DNA of 64,000 nucleotides from Natrarchaeobius oligotrophus. GTDB taxonomy: Archaea; Halobacteriota; Halobacteria; Halobacteriales; Natrialbaceae. The notes under the pieces are model-generated. The model did not search any database, was not told the origin of the DNA, and saw only the letters and a list, made by a program, of their open reading frames with translations. The position numbers and the translations under genes were made by a program. The stretch spans positions 248,001-312,000 of the forward strand of contig NZ_REFZ01000002.1 in NCBI RefSeq assembly GCF_003841465.1, written 5' to 3'. The number at the start of each line of letters is the position of its first letter. Position 1 is the first letter of the stretch. Of this stretch, positions 53,172 to 62,115 are shown piece after piece.

Positions 53172-53618
53172 ATGTACGACACCATCCTCGTGCCGACGGA
53201 CGGCTCAGAGAAGTCGAACGGCGCGCTCGAGCACGCGATCGACCTGGCGTCGACCTACGACGCGACGTTGCACGCCCAGTACGTCGTCGAGTCCTCGCCC
53301 GCGTTCTCGGCCGAGCTGGACCCGGAAACCGAAGACGAGATCTACGGCTCGCTGTTCGAGGCCGGCCGCCGGGCGGTCGAAGACGTCGCCGCTCGCGCCG
53401 ACGACGACGACGGCGTGACGGACGTCGAAACCGCCGTCGAACGTGGCCGGCCCCACGAGGAGATCCTCGCGCACGTCGACGACGCCGACGTCGATCTCGT
53501 CGTGATGGCAACCGCCGGCAGAACGGGAGCGTCCCGCGAACTGATAGGCAGCGTCGCGGAGCGGGTCGTCCGATCGTCGCCGGTCCCGGTTCTCACCGTG
53601 AACGCGGACGGCGAGTAG
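53172..53618 (+). CDS. Universal stress protein, single UspA domain, first Gly of loop missing
   Basis: A 148-residue UspA protein beginning MYDTILVPTDGSEKSNGALEHAI. Its nucleotide loop reads ATAGRTGASRELIGSV, so the first glycine of the G-2x-G frame is Ala. ATP binding may be lost or altered. The gene is divergent from the NosD-like fusion and precedes another UspA gene by 95 bp. Confidence 0.92.
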   Translation: MYDTILVPTDGSEKSNGALEHAIDLASTYDATLHAQYVVESSPAFSAELDPETEDEIYGSLFEAGRRAVEDVAARADDDDGVTDVETAVERGRPHEEILAHVDDADVDLVVMATAGRTGASRELIGSVAERVVRSSPVPVLTVNADGE

Positions 53619-53713
53619 ACGCGCTATCCGCCGTCCGAAAACCCGTCTCACGTTCCGGTTCGGCGGGAGCGACCTCCACTACTATCAGGGTCGACCGAGT
53701 AGACGGAAACGGA

Positions 53714-54166
53714 ATGTACGAACGGATCCTCTTGCCGACCGACATGAGCCCCGGCGTCGACGACGCCATCGATCACGCGGTCGACGCCGCACGGCGGTAC
53801 GACGCGACGCTACACGTTCTGTACGTCGTCGACGCGGAAGCCTACAGCTCCTACCCCGGCGACGAGTACGTCCACGAGTTCGAGGGGTTAGAGAACGCGC
53901 TCGAGCAGGCGGGTCGCGACGCCGTCGACGAGATCGCACGGCGGGCCGACGAGGCGGGCGTCGAGACGGAGACGGTCGTCAGACACGGCGTGCCACACGA
54001 GGAGATCCTCGTCTACATGGACGAAGCCGGCGTCGACCTGACGGTCGTCGGCTCGAAAAACCGATCGGGCGAGTACCGCCGCCTGCTCGGGAGCGTGGCC
54101 GAGCGCGTCGCGAACATGGCCGAGCGACCGGTGACGATCGTGAAAACTCCGATCGACGGGGAGTGA
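53714..54166 (+). CDS. Universal stress protein, single UspA domain, second Gly of loop missing
   Basis: A 150-residue UspA protein beginning MYERILLPTDMSPGVDDAI. The DGS loop near the N-terminus reads TDMSPG, and the ATP loop is GSKNRSGEYRRLLGSV, in which the second glycine is Asn. Two nucleotide contacts are therefore altered. A Tyr/Ser-rich stretch (AYSSYPGDEYVHEF) marks the middle. It follows the preceding stress protein gene in the same direction. Confidence 0.92.
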   Translation: MYERILLPTDMSPGVDDAIDHAVDAARRYDATLHVLYVVDAEAYSSYPGDEYVHEFEGLENALEQAGRDAVDEIARRADEAGVETETVVRHGVPHEEILVYMDEAGVDLTVVGSKNRSGEYRRLLGSVAERVANMAERPVTIVKTPIDGE

Positions 54167-54306
54167 GGCGGGCTGGCGTCCGTCCGTTTGCGACGACCGC
54201 AGCCCGCACCGTTCGCGACTCCGCCGGGAAGCCGTGCGGCCGTTCCCTCGAGTCGATCCGAAGACCGGTCGGTACGATTATAGTTCGCTCGTTCTAAAAT
54301 CGGAGT

Positions 54307-54735
54307 ATGTCCCGACTCCTGTTTGGCGCGGTCGGCGTCCTCGTCGCACTGGCACCGAACGCGGTAATCGACGCCTACGAGGCGGTCGCCCTCGAGAACC
54401 CGCACGACTGTACGGCCAAACCGTGGCTCGAGCCGGCGGTACGAGCGGAAGGCGTCGTCTACGCACTGGCCGGCCTCGCCGGCGGACGGTCGTACGCGTG
54501 GGTAATGAACGTCGCCGGCGTCGCCGGCCTCGTCGCAGCGCTCGCGCCGAAACGGTACCTCGAGTTCGGCGCGGCCGTCGCCTACGAGAACGGGGACGAG
54601 GTCGTCTGGAAGGACGGTGTTACCACGGCCGTGCGCGTACTCGGCGCGGCGTTCGTCGTGCTCGCGGTTCGGGCGGCCGCCGGACGCCGCGACGGCGAAT
54701 CCGCGACCGAGGTCGAGATCGACGAGAGCGAGTGA
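54307..54735 (+). CDS. Small membrane protein, unknown function
   Basis: A 142-residue protein with an N-terminal hydrophobic helix (about residues 3-22) and two further ones (about 60-78 and 103-121). Its loop has ENPHDCTAKPWLEPAVRAEG. I do not recognise a family. It starts MSRLLFGAVGVLVALAPN and lies 140 bp after a UspA gene and convergent with the next tandem UspA gene, 17 bp between stops. Codon use and composition fit a real gene. Confidence 0.65.
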   Translation: MSRLLFGAVGVLVALAPNAVIDAYEAVALENPHDCTAKPWLEPAVRAEGVVYALAGLAGGRSYAWVMNVAGVAGLVAALAPKRYLEFGAAVAYENGDEVVWKDGVTTAVRVLGAAFVVLAVRAAAGRRDGESATEVEIDESE

Positions 54736-54752
54736 GCGTCGGCGTCCGAGCC

Positions 54753-55631
54753 TCACCTGACGGTGAGGACGGGAACCGGAGAGCGGCGGACGACCTGCGC
54801 CGTCGTGCTGCCGAGCAGGCGACTCGAGTCGAGCGTTCGTCCTCGCGTACCCATCGCGACGAGGTCCGCGTCCGCGGCCGACGTGGCGGCGAGAACCTCC
54901 GCCGCCGGCGCGCCGCGGCGGAGTTCGGTCGTCGCCGAGAGGTCGCGCTCTCGAGCCGTCGCGGCGACCTCCTCGGTGGCCTTTTGCCCGCCCTCCCGGA
55001 GCAGCCCGATGACGCTACGCGGTGCGTCCTCGAGATCGTAGACCGTGGCGTCCACAACGTAGACGACGTGAACGTCCGATCCGTACGTTTCCGCGAGCTC
55101 GAGAGCGGTTTCGGCGGCGCGTTCGGCGACGTCGCTCCCGTCGGTCGGGACGACGACGGTGTCGTACCCGTCCGATGGCGGCGACGGTTCCGCGCCGTCG
55201 TCCGCCAGTCGAATCGAGAGAACGGGGACGTCCGCCCGGCCGAGGACCCGTTCGGTCGTGCTGCCGAGGCGGGCGCGATCGACGCCGGTTCGGCCGTGGG
55301 TTCCCATGAGAATCAGGTCGACGCCCTGCTCGTCCGCGTAGTCGAGGATCTCCCGGTACGGAACGCCGTCGCGGACTTCGCGGGCTGCGCCCAGCTCCTC
55401 CTCCTCGAGCCGGTTCGCGATCCGGATCGTCGCCTCCCGCCCGCGTCGTTCCGAGGGGGCCGAGAGCGCGTCGCGCTGATCCGGATCCAGCCCGCCGGGA
55501 ATCGATCCCGAGTCGACGACGAAAAGGGCGTGCACGTCGGCCCCGTACGTTCGGGCTATCTCCGTCGCGTGAGCGAGTACCGCCTCGGAACCGGCGCTCC
55601 CGTCGGTCGGAACGAGTACGTCGTGGAACAT
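54753..55631 (-). CDS. Tandem universal stress protein (two UspA domains)
   Basis: A 292-residue protein with two UspA domains. Loops: GTHGRTGVDRARLGST in domain 1 and GTRGRTLDSSRLLGST in domain 2, both with intact glycines. Domain 1 begins MFHDVLVPTDGSAGSEAVL, domain 2 DTVVVPTDGSDVAERAAE. The ATG giving MFHDVLVPTD was chosen. Unlike the tandem proteins at 40.6 and 44.4 kb, both halves keep the VPTDGS wording, so it belongs to a different tandem subgroup. Confidence 0.93.
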   Translation of the reverse strand: MFHDVLVPTDGSAGSEAVLAHATEIARTYGADVHALFVVDSGSIPGGLDPDQRDALSAPSERRGREATIRIANRLEEEELGAAREVRDGVPYREILDYADEQGVDLILMGTHGRTGVDRARLGSTTERVLGRADVPVLSIRLADDGAEPSPPSDGYDTVVVPTDGSDVAERAAETALELAETYGSDVHVVYVVDATVYDLEDAPRSVIGLLREGGQKATEEVAATARERDLSATTELRRGAPAAEVLAATSAADADLVAMGTRGRTLDSSRLLGSTTAQVVRRSPVPVLTVR

Positions 55632-55791
55632 ACGTCCCGTACCACGGTGGAACACATCAAACGCACCCCCGATCGGATCGCGGATTCGACGAAATCCGAG
55701 ACAGTGAATCCCATTACTTCGAAAACCGAAGTAACGGAGGAAGACGTTCCTCGAGGTGGTAACGAGCGACTGTCAACCAGAACCGGACGCA

Positions 55792-58338
55792 TCACTCGTG
55801 AGTCGAACGGTCAGCGCCGATCCCGATCCGGCGATCCCAGAGGACGAGCAGACTCGGAAGGACGAGTACGCTCGCCACCCAGGCGAACGCGATCGTCAGG
55901 GCGGTGACGGCACCGAAGCGTTGCAGCGACGGGACCAGCGTGAGCGTGAGAATTCCAAAGCCCGCGACCGTCGTGAGAGCGCTCGCCAGCAACGCGCCGC
56001 CGGTTCCCCTGACGGTCGCCGAGAGCGCCCCGATCGGTTCGTCGGCGTCGTCTCGCTCCTGGACGTACCGCTCCGTGATGTGGATCGCGAAGTCGACGCC
56101 GATACCGATCGCGATCCCGGTGATGATCGCCGTCTCGCTGTTGTACGGGATCTCGAGCAGGTACATCGCCCCCAGGATCCAACTGAGCGCGAACAGCACC
56201 GGGAGCATCGTCACGACGCCGAGGGAGTACCGCCCGTGTCGTCGGCCGAACAGCATCGACAGGAACGTCCCGACCAGGACGAGCGTGATCGTGAACGTCG
56301 TCACCAGCGTCTCGAGGACGGCGTCCTGGACGACCTCGAGGACGATCGGCTGGCCGGTCGCGACGGCGTCGACGCCGTCGGGTTCGTCCGCGATCGCCGC
56401 GGCCTCCCGAACCTCCGTGAGCAGCGCCTCGCCGTCGGCGTCGCCGCGAACGCCGATCTCGATGCGAGCGGCCTCGTAGCCGCCGTCGCCGTCGGTCGCG
56501 ACGACCGCGGCCATCGCCTCCTCGTCGGCCGCGAACGCCGCGTCGAACAGCGCCTCGATCTCGCGGTCGGGGACGCCGTCCCCGGATTCGTCCGAACGCT
56601 CGAGCTGTGCGGCGACGGTTTCGTTTTCGGCCGCGACGGACTCGACGACGGAGATCGGCGTCTCGACGGCCGCTTCGCCGGTCGCGTACCTGAACGTCGT
56701 CTCCGAGTCGTTCGCCGCGGCCGCCGCGTCGTCGATCGCCTCGAGCGCCGCCGGATCGGTCACGTTCCCGGTTATCAGAACGCCGGCGCTCGTGCCCGCG
56801 CCGGGTCCGCCGAACGTGGCGTCGAGGTACCGGGCCCGTTCCTGAAGCTGGTAGTCACTCGGCTGTACCGGTTCGGGTACCGACTCCATCCACGTCGGGC
56901 GCTCCTCCGGGAGGAAGTCGTTCTCGTCGATGCTCGTCTCGACGTTGGCCGCCCCGCCGGCGGCGACGAGACTCACGACGAGGACGATCGCGACGATGGC
57001 GAGCGGCGCTCGTCTCGCGCCCGCGGCGCCGACCCCCAGTATCCGCGAGGAGAGTCCGCCCGTGCCGAACGCGCGCCTGTCGCGGTCGATTCCGTGGGCC
57101 TCGAGCGCCGACTCGAGTTCGTACTTGACGGCCGGCAACAGCGCGCCGAAGACGACGAACGCCGCGAGGATCCCCAGCCCGCTGAGCAGGCCGAAGTCGC
57201 GGATCGACGCGAGATCGCTCGAGAGATTGGAGAAAAAGCCGATGCTCGTGGTCACGGTGGTCGCGCCGATCGCGACGACGACGCCGGCGAGCCCGGCCAC
57301 CATCGCCGTATCGACCGTCGCACCGGGTTCCGCTCGCTCCTCCCGGTAGCGCATGACGACGTGCAAGGCGTAGTCGATGCTCAACCCGATCAACAGGAAC
57401 GGAACCGCGACGAGAATCTGGGTGAACTCGATGCCGAGCCAGCCCACGAAGCCGCCCATCCAGACCAGCACGAGCGCGATCCCGGCCAGTCCGAGCGTCA
57501 CGTCCAGTACGTCGCGGTAGGCGACCGCGAGCAGGGAGACGACGAGCACGAGCGCGATCGGCCCGACGAGCGCGAAGCTCTCGCCGGTCGCCTGACCGGA
57601 GCGTTCGTCGACGATTCCCGGTCCGAACGCGAACGACTCGAGTCGGTCGCCACCGGCGGCGTCCGCGGTTCGCTCCGTCGCGATCTCGTCGATCGCGAGC
57701 TGGGCGTCGACCAGTTCCGGCGGGAGTTCCTCGGCGTCTGGATCGCCGCGGTCGTGGGTCACGACGAGCAGTTGCGCTTCGGCGGTCCCATCGCCGGGTT
57801 CGTAGTCCGCGGGAACGAACGCCAGGAGATCCGTTTCGCCCTCCTCGAGGACCTCGGCGACCAGGTCGTCGATCTCGTCGTCGGAACGGGTCTCGATCGC
57901 GTCGCGGCGGTCTTCGAACGACGGATCGGACGGGGGCGGACCGGCCGCGTCCTCGGCGAGTGCCACGTCGGCGACGACGTTCGCCAGCGCGATCGTCGAT
58001 TCCTCGTCCCGGAGCGTCGGTTCGACGGTCTCGTTTTCGGCGATCGCCTCCTGCAGCGAGAGCGACTCGAGCATCGCGTCCCGAGAGAGGGCGTCCCCGC
58101 CACCGGGGTCGCGCATCACGACCAGCGTCGTCACCGTCTCCTGGCCGGTGTCGAAGTTCTCCTCGACGTACTCGTCGGCGTCCGCCTCGGGCGAGTCCGT
58201 CTCGAACTCCGCGATGACGAACCCGTCGTCGGCCATCGTCGCGCCGTAGCCGACGAACGCACTCGAGAGGAGAACCAGCACGATGACGAGACGACTGCGC
58301 CGACGGACGAACGAGACGTACCGATCGACGCCGGTCAT
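55792..58338 (-). CDS. MMPL/RND-superfamily exporter
   Basis: An 848-residue membrane protein with two homologous halves, each with one helix, a large external loop and five further helices. Typical segments are SIDYALHVVMRYREERAEPG in the first half and GIGVDFAIHITERYVQERDD in the second, both with the conserved Asp of the RND family. Motifs such as VVAIGATTVTTSIGF and LTTVAGFGILTLTLVP support this. Haloarchaeal members are often described as hydrophobe/amphiphile or lipid exporters. The start was placed at the ATG giving MTGVDRYVSFVRRR, just before helix 1. Confidence 0.9.
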   Translation of the reverse strand: MTGVDRYVSFVRRRSRLVIVLVLLSSAFVGYGATMADDGFVIAEFETDSPEADADEYVEENFDTGQETVTTLVVMRDPGGGDALSRDAMLESLSLQEAIAENETVEPTLRDEESTIALANVVADVALAEDAAGPPPSDPSFEDRRDAIETRSDDEIDDLVAEVLEEGETDLLAFVPADYEPGDGTAEAQLLVVTHDRGDPDAEELPPELVDAQLAIDEIATERTADAAGGDRLESFAFGPGIVDERSGQATGESFALVGPIALVLVVSLLAVAYRDVLDVTLGLAGIALVLVWMGGFVGWLGIEFTQILVAVPFLLIGLSIDYALHVVMRYREERAEPGATVDTAMVAGLAGVVVAIGATTVTTSIGFFSNLSSDLASIRDFGLLSGLGILAAFVVFGALLPAVKYELESALEAHGIDRDRRAFGTGGLSSRILGVGAAGARRAPLAIVAIVLVVSLVAAGGAANVETSIDENDFLPEERPTWMESVPEPVQPSDYQLQERARYLDATFGGPGAGTSAGVLITGNVTDPAALEAIDDAAAAANDSETTFRYATGEAAVETPISVVESVAAENETVAAQLERSDESGDGVPDREIEALFDAAFAADEEAMAAVVATDGDGGYEAARIEIGVRGDADGEALLTEVREAAAIADEPDGVDAVATGQPIVLEVVQDAVLETLVTTFTITLVLVGTFLSMLFGRRHGRYSLGVVTMLPVLFALSWILGAMYLLEIPYNSETAIITGIAIGIGVDFAIHITERYVQERDDADEPIGALSATVRGTGGALLASALTTVAGFGILTLTLVPSLQRFGAVTALTIAFAWVASVLVLPSLLVLWDRRIGIGADRSTHE

Positions 58339-58674
58339 CGAACGCCCTCGCACGGCGGCACCGGAATCGACTCGAGCGAAACGTTCGCGAGCGAGAGACG
58401 ACGCCACACGTCCATGGGCTCACTCGCGGGACCGAGACGAAAGACGGTTTCGCCGAGTTTCGCACGGTGATGAAATCCCGCGAGTATCGACGCCCGAACG
58501 GAGAGGAGGCCGTATCACCGCGTTTGGAGAGTCGTCCCGCGGTGGTGTCGTCGAACTGCACCGCCGAACACGCAGTACGGCGGTGCCTGTTTCGGGAGCG
58601 TGTCGATACGGTACCCGCCCATCTCGAATTACCAGTTCGCAAGGTACTATGCGAACCCGTCCGGGACAACGTCC
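58339..58674. other. 336-bp intergenic region with no recognised gene
   Basis: It separates the divergent MMPL exporter and the deacetylase pseudogene. Both strands were read; the frames have low-complexity, basic products. It must contain the exporter's promoter. No strong repeat or terminator was seen. Confidence 0.5.
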
Positions 58675-59792
58675 ATGGATCGAACGATAACCGCCGTCTG
58701 GGACGAGAGTTTCATCGCTCACGAACAACCGGCCGGCGAGTTCGAATCCGAGTGGACGGGTCGAATCGCCTATCGAGAACCCCATCCCGACCGGCCCGAA
58801 CGGATCAAAAACATCTATCGCATCCTCCAGGAAGAGCTCTCGGAGTACGTCGAGTGGGCTCCCGTCGAACCGGCTAGCCGCGAACAACTAGAACGGGTTC
58901 ACACGAGCGATCACGTCGACGACCTGCGGGAGTTCTGCGCCGACGGTGGCGGTCGGCTCACGGCTGAAACGGGCGCGAACGAACACACGTACAGCGCCGC
59001 CCGTCACGCAGCCGGTGCAGCTGTCTAGCTGCGGATCGGGCGCTCGAGACGCCGCCCTCCGACGTCCCGTACGCGATGGTGAGGCCGAGTGGCTATCACG
59101 CTCAGCCGGAGCAGGTGGACGGCTTTTGCTACTTCAACAACGTCGCAGTCGCCGCCGAACACGTCCTCGAAACGACCCGCGCGTCCCGAGTAGCAGTCGT
59201 CGACTGGGACGTCCATCACGGGAACGGAACGCAAGAGTGCTTTTACGACCGCGACGACGTGCTCGTTATCGGCATCCACAACGACCACTGGTCGTGGGAT
59301 GCGGACGCACATCCGTAGACGGGAAACCGCGACGAACTCGGCGTTGGTGATGGCGAAGGGTACAATTTGAACGTCCCCCTTCCGGCGGGGACGGGTGATC
59401 GCGTATACGAGTACGTTTTCGAGAGCATCGTCGAACCCGTACTGGCTGACTACGATCCTGATATCTTGTTGATCAGCGCCGGTCAGGATCCGGGAACCGT
59501 CGATCCGCTCGGACGCAACGTCGTAACGAAAGACGGGTTCGAAGACCTCGGCAGGTGGGCACGAGAACTGGCCGAAGCATGTGCAGACGGGAACCTCGCT
59601 CTCATCCAGGAGAGAGGATACCAGCTGAGTCACCTCGGGTACGCGACGCTCGGCGTGCTGGAAGGGGTCCTCGACGTCGAAACGGGAATCGACGATCCGA
59701 TGGCGTGGATGAACGAAGATTACGCATCCGCGAGGCGCTCGGTCGATGAAACCGCGGACTTCTACTCCGAGTACTGGCCGGCACTCGAGTGA
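58675..59792 (+). pseudogene. Histone deacetylase/acetylpolyamine amidohydrolase-family gene, disrupted
   Basis: The intact ancestor would encode about 370 residues of a class II HDAC-like enzyme removing acetyl groups from lysines or polyamines. The first part (58675 to about 59025, MDRTITAVWDESF... to YSAARHAAGAAV) ends at a TAG at 59026. The homologous reading then continues in another frame (equivalent to a one-base loss or two-base gain) with AADRALETPP, RPSGYHAQPEQVDGFCYFNNV and VDWDVHHGNGTQE. That frame is broken at 59316-59318, where TAG follows DAHP in place of an expected glutamine codon (CAG). It resumes with TGNRDELGVGDG and ends near 59792. The metal ligands (D and H of WDVHH; D in SAGQDPGTVD) are still visible. 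Sequencing errors are a possible alternative. Confidence 0.8.
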
Positions 59793-60057
59793 TCAGGGGG
59801 GCCCATCGGATCGGTTCCCGGCAGTTACGGATCGGAGCGTCCGCAATAGGGAGTGGACAGATTTGCTCGCGAAAAAGCACCCCCACGCGTTGGGCCCTCT
59901 CAGCTTCGAAGGGGACGTCCCGATCCGAGTCGGTCAGAGCGAGGAGAGGCGGGTGCATCGCCGCGTCGGTCCGGCTGGCGGAAATTCGAGCCGAGACGGA
60001 GACGAGACGACGAAAACAGGAAGGAGTATTATGTCACCCGAGCGCGTAGGTTCGGCT

Positions 60058-60483
60058 ATGAGCGAACGAATTCTCGTTCCGTACGACGGATCGGCGCCGT
60101 CGGAGAAGGCCCTCGAGTACGCCTTCGACACGTTTCCGGAGGGGGACGTGACGGCGCTGTACGTGATTCCGGCCCCCGAAGGCTACCGAGCGGTCTTCGA
60201 GGACGCAGAAGACAGGATTCCGGCCGCCGACGAGGCCCACGACCAGGGACGGACGATCCTCGACGAGGCGGGATCGATCGCGACCGAGCGCGGACGCGCG
60301 CTCGAGACGGAGATCGTCACCGGCAAACCGGAGCGGGCGATCGTCGAACTGGCGGAAGAAGAGGCGTTCGAGACGATCGTCATCGGCAGCCACGGCCGGG
60401 AAGGGGTCTCGCGGGTGCTGCTGGGCAGCGTCGCGGAGTCGGTCGTCCGCCGCTCGCCGATCCCCGTCTTCGTGGTCAGGTGA
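60058..60483 (+). CDS. Universal stress protein, single UspA domain
   Basis: A 141-residue UspA protein beginning MSERILVPYDGSAPSEKALEYAF, with canonical loop GSHGREGVSRVLLGSV. The ATG at 60058 opens at the conserved strand; an alternative ATG at 60031 has a good AAGGAG ribosome-binding site four bases upstream, and the ten added residues would be unusual. It ends 3 bp before the next stress gene, so both are on one mRNA. Confidence 0.93.
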   Translation: MSERILVPYDGSAPSEKALEYAFDTFPEGDVTALYVIPAPEGYRAVFEDAEDRIPAADEAHDQGRTILDEAGSIATERGRALETEIVTGKPERAIVELAEEEAFETIVIGSHGREGVSRVLLGSVAESVVRRSPIPVFVVR

Positions 60484-60486
60484 ACG

Positions 60487-60936
60487 GTGCCGACCGACCA
60501 CGCAGACGCGATCCTGGTGGCGACCGACGGCAGCGACGCGTCGACCGCGGCGCTCGAGCGAGCGCTCGCCGTGGCGGAGCGCACCGGCGCGGTCGTCCAC
60601 CTCCTCGCCGTCGCGGACACCGCCGGCTCGCCGATGACGTTCGGCGTCGACGACGTCGAGGAGCTCGAACTGGCGAAACGGCGTCTCGTCGACGGCGTCG
60701 TCGAGACGATCGACGATCGAGACGTCGACGTCAGCGGTGTCGTACGACGAGGCGCTCCGGCGCGCGAGATCGTTCGGTACGCCGACGAAACCGACGTCGA
60801 CGCGATCGTCCTCGGACGAACCGGACGCGCGGGCGCGGCTGGCGCGATGCTCGGAAGCACGGCGGATCGCGTCCTCCGACGGACGGGGATCCCCGTGCTG
60901 GTCGTTCCCGACGCACCGGAAGACGGCGGTTCGTGA
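60487..60936 (+). CDS. Universal stress protein, single UspA domain (GTG start)
   Basis: A 149-residue UspA protein with a GTG start (MPTDHADAILVATDGSDAS). The loop GRTGRAGAAGAMLGST keeps the glycine frame. It lies 3 bp after the previous stress gene, so translation is coupled. No ATG is available near the domain start. Confidence 0.9.
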   Translation: MPTDHADAILVATDGSDASTAALERALAVAERTGAVVHLLAVADTAGSPMTFGVDDVEELELAKRRLVDGVVETIDDRDVDVSGVVRRGAPAREIVRYADETDVDAIVLGRTGRAGAAGAMLGSTADRVLRRTGIPVLVVPDAPEDGGS

Positions 60937-61084
60937 GAGAACGCGCACGCTCCGACCGGCCTCGAACCGCGCGCGCCGAACTCGGCGGACGTCGGCGGGG
61001 TGACGGTGGCCGGGGAGCGGCGACGGCGATCGCGTCCGCGAGCGGGGACAAAGTCAGTATCCCTCGTCACGAATGGACGGTCGA

Positions 61085-61510
61085 ATGCCCAGTTCGATCC
61101 TGGTCGCCCACGACGGCTCGTCCCACGCACAGTCGGCCCTGAAATACGCCCTCGAGACGTTTCCGGACGCGCGAATCGTGCTCTTTCACGCGATCGATCC
61201 GTTCGAAACGTCCCCGGGAGAGGACCGGCTGTCGTCGCTGACCGAGGAGTGGCTCCAGCGAGAGCGCGAAGCGGCCGAGGAGCTGTTCGAGGGGGCGCTC
61301 GCGGAACTCGACGTCGAACCGGATACGGTCGATACCGACACCGCCGTCGGGTCGCCGGCCCAGACGATCGTCGCCGCCGTCGAACGAACGGACGCGGACC
61401 AGATCGTCGTCGGCAGCCGCGGGCGCGGGGGCGTCGGCGAGTCGCACGTCGGAAGTACGGCCGAACTCGTCGTCAAACGCGCCAGCGTCCCCGTGACCGT
61501 CGTCCGCTGA
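61085..61510 (+). CDS. Universal stress protein, single UspA domain
   Basis: A 141-residue UspA protein starting MPSSILVAHDGSSHAQSALKYAL. The first loop reads AHDGS rather than VPTDGS, and the ATP loop is GSRGRGGVGESHVGST, with the glycine frame intact. It lies 148 bp after the previous stress gene on the same strand. An upstream in-frame ATG four codons earlier (MDGRMPSS) is possible. Confidence 0.92.
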   Translation: MPSSILVAHDGSSHAQSALKYALETFPDARIVLFHAIDPFETSPGEDRLSSLTEEWLQREREAAEELFEGALAELDVEPDTVDTDTAVGSPAQTIVAAVERTDADQIVVGSRGRGGVGESHVGSTAELVVKRASVPVTVVR

Positions 61511-61529
61511 GGTCCGAGCGAACGTGCGA

Positions 61530-61991
61530 TCAGTGAACGGATTCGTCGCGAACGACGGTTACGCTTACGGGAGAGCGCCGCACGACGGTCTCGGCGACGC
61601 TTCCCAGGAGGATTCGGGTCGGGCCCGTCCGACCGTGGCTGCCCATGACGATCCGATCGACGTTGTGTTCCTCGGCGGCGGCGACGATTTCGCGAGCCGG
61701 ATCGCCCGTCGAGTGATCGGTGATCAGCTCCGCGTCGTACTCGTCCGTCCGCTCGCGCGCTTTCTCGAAGAGTCGGTCCTCCTCGGCGTCGGCGCGCTCG
61801 TACCACTCCTCCGAGCCGCGAGGAGGTTCGGTACGGACGTCGACCGAGGTCGCCGAGCTGTACCCCGGATCCGTCGGATCGAGGACGTGGAGGGCGACGA
61901 TCGTGACGTCGTCGTACTCCTCGAGGACGAACTCGAGGGCGCGCAGTGACAGCGGCGAGCCGTCGATCGGAACGAGTATTCGCTTGGTCAT
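61530..61991 (-). CDS. Universal stress protein, single UspA domain
   Basis: A 153-residue UspA protein beginning MTKRILVPIDGSPLSLRALEFVL, with canonical loop GSHGRTGPTRILLGSV. It converges on the preceding stress gene, with 19 bp between stops. On the minus strand an AGTATTTA element at 62018-62025 lies about 27-34 bp upstream of the ATG, consistent with a leaderless transcript. Confidence 0.93.
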   Translation of the reverse strand: MTKRILVPIDGSPLSLRALEFVLEEYDDVTIVALHVLDPTDPGYSSATSVDVRTEPPRGSEEWYERADAEEDRLFEKARERTDEYDAELITDHSTGDPAREIVAAAEEHNVDRIVMGSHGRTGPTRILLGSVAETVVRRSPVSVTVVRDESVH

Positions 61992-62115
61992 CGGACGAGC
62001 GTACCTCGAGGAGCGCCTAAATACTATCCGACGGATACGATCGCAGCCGCCGGATCGCCTCGAGGCGTGTCAAGCCCCCCATAATTATTCACGCCGTCGC
62101 CGTAGGTGGCCGTCT

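Noticed and set aside
55756-58470. 904-residue plus-strand frame opposite the MMPL exporter
   Set aside because: It is an Arg/Asp-rich antisense shadow of a well-supported membrane protein gene.
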